A program made the position numbers and the translations under genes. The notes under the pieces were generated by a model. It was not told the origin of the DNA. It saw nothing but the letters and a program-made list of their open reading frames with translations, and made no database searches. Source: Paenibacillus massiliensis subsp. panacisoli DSM 21345 (GTDB taxonomy: Bacteria > Bacillota > Bacilli > Paenibacillales > Paenibacillaceae). Taken from it: DNA of 64,000 bases. Below, piece by piece: positions 16,485 through 24,437 of the stretch (positions are counted from its first letter, which is position 1; the number at the start of each line of letters is the position of its first letter). The stretch lies in contig NZ_KE384534.1 of the NCBI RefSeq assembly GCF_000426545.1, forward strand, positions 1 through 64,000, written 5' to 3'.

Positions 16485-17222
16485 CTATGTTATATTTTTG
16501 GTAGGGTCCCAAGGTCCGGTTTGATGACCTTTCCACTCAGATCCATCTTCCCAGATCTCCTTCTTCCAGATGGGTACCTTCTGCTTCAGCCTTTCTATGG
16601 CATAACGACTTGCTTCGTAGCAGCTGTCCCGGTGAGGGGTGGACACTGCTATCACGACACTAGCCTCTGCGACATCCACCTTGCCTGTACGATGGGATAT
16701 GGCACATTTCGCTCCAGGCCAATGCTCGGATATCTCTTGACCGATCTGTGCGAGCACTTTGACTGCCATGGGTGCATAGGCTTCGTACTCTAGATGTACT
16801 GTTTTCTGAGTCCCAGTCATTTCGCGTGTAGTGCCAACGAAGACTAGTGTAGCCCCATCATTGGGCGTGATTACTTTATGGCTCACAGCCTCTTGCGATA
16901 AAGGAGCAGAGGTGATTACATAATTTCCGCAGCTGCTGGTATACGTAGCTCCGTCATCACGTTCTCCAAGACCGTCCCCACCGGACACAGGTGGAATCAG
17001 GGCGATCTCATCATCAGCTGTGAAGGTTAGATCAGAAGTAGCGAATTCCTGATTCACAGCTACGAAGGAGGCTTGGATCTGCGAAGCAGCCTCGGGATAT
17101 CGAGTCTCAAGCCATTGCTTGAGCTGTCCAACGGTAAGAATGGATTCTTCCAACTGCAAGGTGATGATGGAAGAGCCGAGACGCTCCGCCAGCCCTGCAA
17201 AAAGCTTAATCTGAATGTCCAT
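16485..17222 (-). CDS. MoaD-MoaE fusion (molybdopterin synthase)
   Basis: 245 residues, two fused subunits of molybdopterin synthase, which puts two sulfurs into precursor Z during molybdenum cofactor synthesis. Residues 1-83 are a ubiquitin-like MoaD ending in ALIPPVSGG; residues 100-245 are MoaE with SHRTGKVDVAEASVVIAVST, HRDSCYEASRYAI and the catalytic-lysine region WKKEIWEDGSEWKG. The MoaD Gly-Gly, normally the free C-terminus that becomes a thiocarboxylate, is internal here. The ribosome site is AAGGAG. No other moa genes are in the window; the neighbours are unrelated. Confidence 0.92.
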   Translation of the reverse strand: MDIQIKLFAGLAERLGSSIITLQLEESILTVGQLKQWLETRYPEAASQIQASFVAVNQEFATSDLTFTADDEIALIPPVSGGDGLGERDDGATYTSSCGNYVITSAPLSQEAVSHKVITPNDGATLVFVGTTREMTGTQKTVHLEYEAYAPMAVKVLAQIGQEISEHWPGAKCAISHRTGKVDVAEASVVIAVSTPHRDSCYEASRYAIERLKQKVPIWKKEIWEDGSEWKGHQTGPWDPTKNIT

Positions 17223-17363
17223 ATGATAAAACGCTCCTTAGGTTGAAATTAGCCCCTCCAATATACCATATTGAACCGGAAAATGTTATGCTTAGCTATT
17301 AGAGATACGTCATCTATCATTGTATGTAAATGACCATCATATCACCAACTAGGAGGGGCGGCT

Positions 17364-18791
17364 ATGGATGAGATCGGCAGACAGACGCTTACGATTCTGC
17401 ACACAAATGATATTCACAGCCGGTTCGGCAGCATGCCGTCATTGGCCGCCATGATTGACACAGAGAGAGGCGCCTGCAAGAATGAGCTGCTGTTGCTAGA
17501 CATCGGGGATCATATGGACCGTATGGCTCCAGAGACAGAAGGAACGATGGGTGGCGCCAATGTGGACGTCATCAATCTGACAGGATATGATGCTATCACC
17601 ATAGGAAATAACGAGGGGCTTACCTTTACGCCGGAGATGCTCCAGCAGGTATATAGCGGACTGCAATGCCCTGTTGTATGTGGCAATGTGAGAGAGCGTG
17701 CGACAGGAGCTATACCGAAATGGATGAAAGAATACCTCATTCTGAATAAGAACGGAATTCGTATTGGTATCCTTGCTGCTACGGCTCCTTATACAACCTT
17801 CTATGAGCTGTTGGGATGGGATGTACTGGAGCCGCAAGAATGTCTTAAGGAGCAGGTAGCAAGCATACAATCCGAGGTGGATATCATCATTCTGATGTCG
17901 CACCTGGGACTGGCGACAGATCAGGCTCTTGCTGAAGAACTAAAGGGAATAGATTTCATCCTTGGAGGACACTCTCATCATCTTTTAGAGGAACCCCTGT
18001 TCATTAAGGATACGGCGCTCTGTGCAGCAGGCAAGCACGGACTGCAGCTTGGCAAGCTCGTAGTATCCAGGGTAAAGAAGGACGAGAGGTTTCAGGTGGA
18101 CTACGGCGGGTGTATTCCATTAATGGATGAACTACTCGACGAGAATGTGGCGGCAGCCATACATCTTCATCGTGTTCAGGCAGAACACAATATGCAAGAG
18201 ACGGTAGTCATCATGGAAAGAGAGCTATCGATTCATTACGAGCAGGAGTCCGAATTCGGAAATGTGCTGGCACAGGCAGTACGGAACTTCACGGGTGCAC
18301 CTGCTTCGTTGGTTAATTCCGGACAGCTGCTAGGTGCACTTCCCTCCGGGATGATCAGTAAGTCCATGCTGCACAGACTCTGTCCTTCGCCGATTAATGT
18401 CTGTACCTTGTCACTGACAGGGGCAGAAATTCGGCAGGCACTGGAGGAATCACTGTTGCCCGAATTCTACCTAAGGCGTATCATGGGCTATGGCTTCAGG
18501 GGTGAGGTGCTTGGGAACCTGTGTATGGATGGCCTAGAGGCCATGTATGACCCTTCAGCACCAGATTTTCATAAAATTCAACAGCTCTCTATTCAGGGAG
18601 AGTCTGTACATGATCGTGAGTTGTATACCATAGCTACACTAGATATGTTCACCTTCAAGATCGGCTATGAAAGCCTGGCACAGGCGAGGAATCTTCAATA
18701 CCGCTTACCCGAATTCATAAGGGATTTACTCGCTGTGGAGCTTCAGCGCCCGGAGGCACTGGAGGAGTGCAGTCGGAAGCGCTGGAGCTAG
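17364..18791 (+). CDS. yunD: Bifunctional metallophosphatase/5'-nucleotidase (YunD-like)
   Basis: 475 residues. The N-terminal calcineurin-like phosphoesterase domain shows ILHTNDIHSRFG, DIGDHMDR, TIGNNE and GGHSHH, the five metal-binding blocks. The C-terminal 5'-nucleotidase domain includes NSGQLLGALPSG and the TIATLDMFTF segment. Unlike surface 5'-nucleotidases it has no signal peptide, so it is probably cytoplasmic as B. subtilis YunD. The substrate is not known. ATG follows AGGAGGGG. It is followed within 72 bases by an HD-GYP gene, probably one transcript. Confidence 0.87.
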   Translation: MDEIGRQTLTILHTNDIHSRFGSMPSLAAMIDTERGACKNELLLLDIGDHMDRMAPETEGTMGGANVDVINLTGYDAITIGNNEGLTFTPEMLQQVYSGLQCPVVCGNVRERATGAIPKWMKEYLILNKNGIRIGILAATAPYTTFYELLGWDVLEPQECLKEQVASIQSEVDIIILMSHLGLATDQALAEELKGIDFILGGHSHHLLEEPLFIKDTALCAAGKHGLQLGKLVVSRVKKDERFQVDYGGCIPLMDELLDENVAAAIHLHRVQAEHNMQETVVIMERELSIHYEQESEFGNVLAQAVRNFTGAPASLVNSGQLLGALPSGMISKSMLHRLCPSPINVCTLSLTGAEIRQALEESLLPEFYLRRIMGYGFRGEVLGNLCMDGLEAMYDPSAPDFHKIQQLSIQGESVHDRELYTIATLDMFTFKIGYESLAQARNLQYRLPEFIRDLLAVELQRPEALEECSRKRWS

Positions 18792-18862
18792 ATGGCTCTA
18801 TCAGGAGCCAGAACGAGGCAGCACGACAAGAGTTTGATTAAACATCGGGAGAGGATTGCGCA

Positions 18863-19969
18863 TTGCGGCTGCTATCTGTAAGTCAACTGCAGCCTGGCAT
18901 GAAGCTGGGCAAGAGAATTTTTAACGAGGATGGCATGGTATTGCTGTCTGAAAATGTGGAGCTGAGCGAACGATTGATCCGTCGACTCCACGAGATTGGC
19001 GTGGCCTATGTCTATATTCAGGACCCGCATACGGATGATATCCATATTCCAGAAATGCTCCAGGACAAGACAAGACAGCACGCGCTTAAGGAAATCAAGA
19101 AGCAGTTCAGACTCGCCTCTTCCAGCTCTTCAGGGTCCTCGGTGTCATATCTGGGTAAGTCCTTCGGCAGCATCATGAACTCCATTCTCGATGATATTGG
19201 AGGTCGGGAGGATGCTATGATCATGCTGATGAATATGGGGACAACAGATCAGGATTTGTATCAGCACTCCTTGACTGTTTGTGTATATACACTGGTACTG
19301 GGCATTGCGAATGGCTATACCAAGAGTGAATTGCTGGATCTAGGCATGGGGGCTCTGCTGCATGATATTGGCAAGACCCGTATTCCCCAGCACATTTTGC
19401 TGAAGCCTGACCGGCTTACAGATGATGAATACGAGCAGGTAAAGCAGCATACGACGCTGGGTTATCAGATTTTAAAGGATGAACCCAACGTCTCAAGTAT
19501 ATCTGCTCTTTGTGCTTTACAGCACCATGAACGAATCGACGGTAGCGGTTATCCACATGGGCTGGCCCGTCATGAAATCCATGATTATTCCAAATTACTG
19601 GCCTTGGTGGATTCGTATGATGCTATGACAGCTAATCGTAGTTACCGAGAGCCATTGCTGCCACATCAGGCTGTGGATGTTCTATATACAGGGGCAGGGA
19701 CGCTATATGAGCAGCGAATTCTCGAAATGTTCAGGGATTGTGTCGCTATTTACCCGCCTGGATTGACGGTGCGTCTGAGTACAGGGGAAGAGGGAGTAGT
19801 AGTTCGTATTCATAAGCGGATTCCTCAGAGACCCATCATTCGTGTCCTGAAAAGTGCTGACGGGCAAGAGCTGAGTACCCCCTATGAACTGGATTTGTCT
19901 GTAGTCTTGTCTGTCATGATTACGGATGCAGAGGGACTTAACAGGCCTCATTCACCTCCACAGCTCTAA
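18863..19969 (+). CDS. HD-GYP domain protein (putative c-di-GMP phosphodiesterase)
   Basis: 368 residues, paralogue of the protein at 15350 with the same plan: about 135 N-terminal residues, then HD-GYP. Motifs: HSLTVCVYTLVLGIANG, HDIGKTRIP, HHERIDGSGYPHGL, LVDSYDAMTANRSY. The last 60 residues form a small basic domain (TVRLSTGEEGVVVRIHKRIP) also found in the other copy (RVLLNSGQTGIIVLNNPI). A Ser-rich stretch near residue 90 is a linker. TTG start with GGAGAGG upstream. Likely co-transcribed with yunD. Confidence 0.88.
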   Translation: MRLLSVSQLQPGMKLGKRIFNEDGMVLLSENVELSERLIRRLHEIGVAYVYIQDPHTDDIHIPEMLQDKTRQHALKEIKKQFRLASSSSSGSSVSYLGKSFGSIMNSILDDIGGREDAMIMLMNMGTTDQDLYQHSLTVCVYTLVLGIANGYTKSELLDLGMGALLHDIGKTRIPQHILLKPDRLTDDEYEQVKQHTTLGYQILKDEPNVSSISALCALQHHERIDGSGYPHGLARHEIHDYSKLLALVDSYDAMTANRSYREPLLPHQAVDVLYTGAGTLYEQRILEMFRDCVAIYPPGLTVRLSTGEEGVVVRIHKRIPQRPIIRVLKSADGQELSTPYELDLSVVLSVMITDAEGLNRPHSPPQL

Positions 19970-20020
19970 TCGGCTCAGAAATGAAGCTCGATTATCAGTA
20001 ATAGATGGCAAGAACGAAAA

Positions 20021-20050
20021 GTATGGAATCGAACAAAATGTATGAAATCG
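20021..20050 (+). repeat. Two-copy direct repeat before yfkAB
   Basis: GTATGGAATCG (20021-20031) and GTATGAAATCG (20040-20050) are 19 bases apart, about 45 bases upstream of the yfkAB start. It could be a regulator site; no consensus was recognised. Confidence 0.35.
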
Positions 20051-20091
20051 GGATATAAAATGCAATATGCTGAAAGATAAGGTGAATACTA

Positions 20092-21228
20092 ATGACATTG
20101 TTACACAATCATGAACCCGTATTACCGGAGATTACACCGACTAACGATCCGTGGGATCCGATTGTCTCGTTGCGGCAGCACGGCCGTCATGTGCTGACAA
20201 GCGTAGAGATGACCGTTACGCACCTGTGTAATATGCGCTGTGAGCATTGCGCTGTAGGGGATACACTGGTCATGAAGGAAGAGCCTTTCCTGCCGCTACC
20301 GCTCATGCTGGAAAGACTGGATGAGGTTGAGCATCTGCAGACCATCAGTATTACTGGCGGGGAGCCTGCCCTGCTGGAGAAGACGGTGGATGAAGTAATC
20401 GTGCCTTTGCTTAAATACGCCAGGGAGCGTGGCATACGCTCGCAGATCAATTCCAATCTGACGCTCGATATCGGCAGATACGAGAAGATGCTGCCATATC
20501 TCGATGTCATGCACATCTCCCACAATTATGTGGATGCTGATAATTTTCATGCAGTGGGCTTTGCTAACAGCGGTAGACCTGTACCTTCAGCAGCGGCTGC
20601 ACGCCTGTATGAGAAGATGATGGAGAATTCCTTGCAGCTTAGTAAGATGGGGATGTTCATTTCTGCGGAATCCATGATTAATTACCGTACACATACGAGA
20701 TTGCCTGAAATTCATCAGTTGATTCGCGAAATCGGTTGCCGACGTCATGAGGTGCATCCGATGTATGCTTCGAATTTTGCTGCATCCCTTCCCGTGATCT
20801 CATTACAGGAGATGCGAGAGGCCATTCATCGTTTGCTGGATGCGCGTGATCCAGAGCTGTGGATGCTGTTCGGGACACTGCCGGTATTTGCCTGCTCAGA
20901 TCGTGAGGAGGATCAGGAGTTGGTTCGACGACTTCGTACAGAGCCAAAGGTAACCGTTCGGAATGATCCGGATGGTCGTAACCGTGTTAATGTTAATATG
21001 TTCACGGGTAGTGTATATGTAACGGATTTTGCGGATATCCCGGCCTTTGGGAATATACAGGAGCAAAAGCTGGATGATATCTTTGAGCAATGGCTGAATG
21101 AGCATCCGCTGAACAAAACTGTGAATTGCTATTGTCCAGCTGCCAGTTGCTGTGGGCCAAATTTGCTGGTAGCGGATATGTATTACCGGGGAGTGGATTT
21201 CAAGTCCAGGAAAGCCATTAACCTATAG
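20092..21228 (+). CDS. yfkAB: Radical SAM/CxCxxxxC motif protein YfkAB
   Basis: 378 residues. The radical SAM cluster motif CNMRCEHC (Cys46, Cys50, Cys53) and the SAM-binding ITGGEPAL segment are followed by a YfkB-type C-terminal domain. The trailing motif NCYCPAASCCGPN gives the CxCxxxxC signature after which the family is named. The reaction is unknown; the extra cysteines may hold a second Fe-S cluster, which would depend on the Suf system nearby. Start ATG at 20092 with a modest AAGGTG site. Ends 16 bases before the next gene, so likely co-transcribed with it. Confidence 0.9.
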   Translation: MTLLHNHEPVLPEITPTNDPWDPIVSLRQHGRHVLTSVEMTVTHLCNMRCEHCAVGDTLVMKEEPFLPLPLMLERLDEVEHLQTISITGGEPALLEKTVDEVIVPLLKYARERGIRSQINSNLTLDIGRYEKMLPYLDVMHISHNYVDADNFHAVGFANSGRPVPSAAAARLYEKMMENSLQLSKMGMFISAESMINYRTHTRLPEIHQLIREIGCRRHEVHPMYASNFAASLPVISLQEMREAIHRLLDARDPELWMLFGTLPVFACSDREEDQELVRRLRTEPKVTVRNDPDGRNRVNVNMFTGSVYVTDFADIPAFGNIQEQKLDDIFEQWLNEHPLNKTVNCYCPAASCCGPNLLVADMYYRGVDFKSRKAINL

Positions 21229-21244
21229 AAAGAAGGAGTTCGTA

Positions 21245-22588
21245 GTGGGACATGCCGAGTTTCATCTTGGACAATTGTTCGTCAATCTGTTTCTGGTGCT
21301 GCTGCTCGTATTTCTGAATGGCGTATTCGTCGCTGCCGAGTTCTCGCTTGTTAAAATGCGACAATCCCGCCTGACACAGCTGCAGGCCGAGGGAAATCGT
21401 CTGGCAGGCTATGCCATTCGTGTGAACCAGAGATTGGATGCTTATCTGTCCGCGACGCAACTGGGCATTACGCTCACCTCCCTGGGATTAGGCTGGCTTG
21501 GAGAGCCGGCAATATCAGAGCTGCTGGTCGAGCCGCTGCTCTATCAATTCGGTGCTACAGATGAGCGGTTGGTAACAACGATCTCTGTGATGATTGGTTT
21601 TTGCATGATTACATTTCTGCATATTGTGTTAGGTGAGTTGGCTCCCAAATCCTTGGCCATTCAGCGTACAGAGGGTGTAGCACTCTTACTCTCTGCTCCA
21701 TTATTGATCTTTTATAAAATATTCCTGCCTGTCATTTGGGTGCTGAATGCTTCAGCCAATGCGTTACTTAGGATGTTCGGATTTCAGCCCGCAAGTGAAG
21801 CTGAGGGAGCACATTCTGAGGAAGAGATTCGTATTCTCATGAACCAGAGTGCCAAGAGTGGTGTCATCGACAAGGATGAGATCAAGCTGATGGATAATCT
21901 CTTCGATTTCTCGGATCTGCTAGCAAGAGAAGTGATGCTACCACGGACGGACATGCACTGTCTCTATGCTAATCTGACGCTGGAAGAGAACCTGCATATT
22001 ATCAAGGAGACACGTCATTCCAGATACCCTGTAGCCTTGGAGGACAAGGATCAGGTGATCGGCTTCGTCCATATTACGGATGTGCTTCTGTCCGAGGGAG
22101 AAGCTCCTGTCGATCTGAAGACGGTAGTCAGACCCATTCTGAGTGTGCCAGAATCCATGGAGATCAGCGAGGTCCTGCGTCTCCTGCAGAACAAGCATTC
22201 CCAGCTTACGCTCGTTGTAGATGAGTATGGGGGAACCGCTGGAATGTTAACTGCCGAAGCCATTCTGGAGGAAATCGTGGGTGATTTATACGACGAATTC
22301 GAGGATGAGCGGCCTGAGGTGGAAAGGAATGGACATGAAATGTCTGTAGACGGACGATTGCTGATAGAGGATGTGAACAAGCTCACAGGTCTGGAACTGG
22401 AGGATCGTGAGGTGGACTCTATCGGGGGATGGCTGTTCAAGGAGCTGGCGGGCAGTCCTCAGCAAGGACAGCAGGTCCAGTGGGATGGTGCCGTGTTAGA
22501 AGTGGAAGAGGCTACTGCACTGCGCATTTTGCGAGTGCGTATCATTCTGGGGGATTCCGCATCTTCAGAATCGTCCAAGCGACCGTAA
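21245..22588 (+). CDS. CNNM/CBS-domain membrane protein (hemolysin-family)
   Basis: 447 residues. The N-terminal CNNM (DUF21) domain has three to four membrane helices (FVNLFLVLLLVFLNGVFVAAEF, ITLTSLGLGWLGEP, MIGFCMITFLHIVLGELAPKS). It is followed by a pair of CBS domains (about 205-330; REVMLPRTDMHCLY, VVDEYGGTAGMLT) and a CorC/HlyC C-terminal domain. Bacterial members such as B. subtilis MpfA (YhdP) act in magnesium efflux; 'hemolysin' is a historical label. GTG start behind AAGAAGGAG. Two genes of similar build exist in Bacillus, so the orthologue is not assigned. Confidence 0.88.
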   Translation: MGHAEFHLGQLFVNLFLVLLLVFLNGVFVAAEFSLVKMRQSRLTQLQAEGNRLAGYAIRVNQRLDAYLSATQLGITLTSLGLGWLGEPAISELLVEPLLYQFGATDERLVTTISVMIGFCMITFLHIVLGELAPKSLAIQRTEGVALLLSAPLLIFYKIFLPVIWVLNASANALLRMFGFQPASEAEGAHSEEEIRILMNQSAKSGVIDKDEIKLMDNLFDFSDLLAREVMLPRTDMHCLYANLTLEENLHIIKETRHSRYPVALEDKDQVIGFVHITDVLLSEGEAPVDLKTVVRPILSVPESMEISEVLRLLQNKHSQLTLVVDEYGGTAGMLTAEAILEEIVGDLYDEFEDERPEVERNGHEMSVDGRLLIEDVNKLTGLELEDREVDSIGGWLFKELAGSPQQGQQVQWDGAVLEVEEATALRILRVRIILGDSASSESSKRP

Positions 22589-22702
22589 TGTGACCCAGAC
22601 ACGGATTAATTGAGGATAACGTTATAAGAATGAACTGAATATCACTGTCAACACGGTGCCCCAAATGTAGCTGCAATACCTATTGGACATCAGGCTGGTC
22701 AC

Positions 22703-22737
22703 AGCTGCTTCTGTCTTTGGACAGGAGCGGCTTTTTT
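22703..22737 (+). terminator. Terminator after CNNM gene
   Basis: AGCTGCTTCTGTC (22703-22715) pairs with GACAGGAGCGGCT (22720-22732; two wobbles), with a short loop and then TTTTTT. The remaining 22738-23032 stretch upstream of cotJA shows no gene; it should contain the sporulation promoter of cotJ, but I could not place the hexamers with confidence. Confidence 0.85.
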
Positions 22738-23032
22738 GATGATCGAATGTATACGTTTTCAGCGGTGCTGAACAATATAATCCTCGCAAGAAAAACTTCC
22801 TTTAAACGCGGTCTGCCTCCAAATTTTCCAGTTCAGAATAAGTTGTGTTGTGCATAGATTGGATAACAGAGCCTATGGATTTCATGTCATATTGAATTGT
22901 ATATCGTATTGATTGTACGGACGTCTTATCTTGAAAGTCGCATGCCAGTATGGAGTGTGATGCTTATAAATTGTATATGTAGCGCATGAGTTGCTCGATC
23001 TGGAAGGAAAGCTGAGCGAAGGAGGTAAAGCC

Positions 23033-23263
23033 GTGAAATTTCCCCAAGAGGGTAGATACTATCCCTTTGTAGGTCCGTGCGATCCCTGTCCGCCGATTCG
23101 AGTCAAGTTCTATAGCCTGCCCCCGAATCTGTTCATTACATTTCAGCCGCCTGGGCTGCCGCAATTCAGTCCAGCAGAGGCTTTGAGAAAAGGAACATTA
23201 TGGCCTGCACTCTATAGTCCTTACGTACCTAATCTGACCACGAAGGGTGGCGGTGTAGGATGA
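23033..23263 (+). CDS. cotJA: Spore coat-associated protein CotJA
   Basis: 76 residues from the GTG at 23033, chosen because AAGGAGG lies seven bases before it; the frame is open 14 codons upstream. Short Pro-rich protein with the family pattern YYPFVGPCDPCPPIRVK and LPPNLFITFQPPGLPQFSPAEAL. CotJA is needed with CotJC for assembly into the spore coat; the operon is expressed in the mother cell in B. subtilis. The stop overlaps the start of cotJB by four bases. Confidence 0.9.
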   Translation: MKFPQEGRYYPFVGPCDPCPPIRVKFYSLPPNLFITFQPPGLPQFSPAEALRKGTLWPALYSPYVPNLTTKGGGVG

Positions 23264-23595
23264 GCAATCAGGAGCCGAATGCGAAGCTACCACAGCCGAA
23301 TTCTCCAAATCAGCCACTCTATGGGGCCGAAGCGGAGAAGATGTGTGATGACAAATATTATGAGCTGCTGGAGCAGCTGCAGGCCGTAGATTTTGTGCTC
23401 GTGGAGCTGAATCTGTACCTCGATACTCATCCTGATGACTATCAGGCGATTGAGCAATATAACAAGCTGACCAAGGAGCGGACACAGCTCGCCCATCAAT
23501 TCCAGCTGCTATATGGGCCTTTAATGCACTTTGGGCACGCGTTCTCGAAGTATCCGTGGGAGTGGAGCAAATCTCCATGGCCATGGCAGGTATGA
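23260..23595 (+). CDS. cotJB: Spore coat protein CotJB
   Basis: 111 residues. The helical core YYELLEQLQAVDFVLVELNL, the YLDTHPDD motif and the ending YPWEWSKSPWPWQV are typical of CotJB. There is an unusually long N-terminal tail of about 28 residues rich in Asn, Pro and Gln before the conserved part. The start ATG is within the cotJA stop (ATGA). The molecular role is unknown beyond coat composition. Confidence 0.92.
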   Translation: MSNQEPNAKLPQPNSPNQPLYGAEAEKMCDDKYYELLEQLQAVDFVLVELNLYLDTHPDDYQAIEQYNKLTKERTQLAHQFQLLYGPLMHFGHAFSKYPWEWSKSPWPWQV

Positions 23596-23628
23596 AGCGC
23601 GATTCGGAGAGGATAGGAGGTCCGTTAC

Positions 23629-24198
23629 ATGTGGATTTATGAGAAGAAACTGCAGTACCCAGTACGTGTAAGTAAATGTGACCCGCATATGGCCAAATTA
23701 CTGCAGGAGCAATATGGTGGAGCAGACGGCGAGCTGGCCGCGGCCCTTCGATATCTTAACCAGCGGTACACTATACCAGATAAGGTCATCGGTCTGCTTA
23801 ATGATATCGGCACAGAAGAATTCGCTCACTTAGAAATGATCGCCACCATGATCTATAAGCTGACGAAGGATGCCACGACAGAGCAGCTGAAGGCAGCAGG
23901 CTTGGATGCACACTATGTGAGCCATGATCGGGCGCTTTTCTATGAGAACGCAGCAGGTGTTCCGTTTACGGCGAGCTATATTCAAGCGAAGGGTGATCCT
24001 ATAGCCGATTTGTACGAGGATATCGCAGCGGAGGAGAAGGCCAGGGCCACCTATCAATGGCTGATCGATATGACGGATGATGTGGATCTGCAGGATAGCC
24101 TGAAGTTCCTGAGGGAGCGCGAAGTGGTGCATTCTCTGCGATTCCGGGAGGCTGTCGAGATTCTTAAGGAGGATCGGGAGCATAAGAAGATCTTTTGA
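23629..24198 (+). CDS. cotJC: Manganese catalase-like spore coat protein CotJC
   Basis: 189 residues, member of the dimanganese catalase family. The start MWIYEKKLQYPVRVSKCDP and motifs ELAAALRYLNQRY, DIGTEEFAHLEMI and DIAAEEKARATYQWL carry the Glu and His residues expected for the two-metal site. It may break down hydrogen peroxide at the spore surface. AGGAGG lies before ATG. Last of the three cotJ genes; a terminator follows at once. Confidence 0.95.
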   Translation: MWIYEKKLQYPVRVSKCDPHMAKLLQEQYGGADGELAAALRYLNQRYTIPDKVIGLLNDIGTEEFAHLEMIATMIYKLTKDATTEQLKAAGLDAHYVSHDRALFYENAAGVPFTASYIQAKGDPIADLYEDIAAEEKARATYQWLIDMTDDVDLQDSLKFLREREVVHSLRFREAVEILKEDREHKKIF

Positions 24199-24207
24199 AC
24201 GACGAAG

Positions 24208-24240
24208 AGCGGTTCGCCAGGTGCGACCGCTTTTTATTTT
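24208..24240 (+). terminator. Terminator of cotJABC
   Basis: AGCGG(T)TCGC pairs with GCGACCGCT with one bulged base, followed by TTTTTATTTT. The remaining 24241-24437 stretch before the next gene is AT-rich and presumably holds its promoter; no gene is seen. Confidence 0.85.
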
Positions 24241-24437
24241 GACAATAGCTCCATGTCAGGCTTCAGGGTTATGTACGCCCCAACAGCACTCTAATCATTA
24301 GCAAGTATTGATAACATGCACTAAATTTATAAATCTTGTAAAAGGGTCTAGTACAAAAGAAATATTTATGAACTATATCACTCTACCGATATATGATTAG
24401 GCTCAATTAATTTCACATTATAACGGGGGGTACCACA

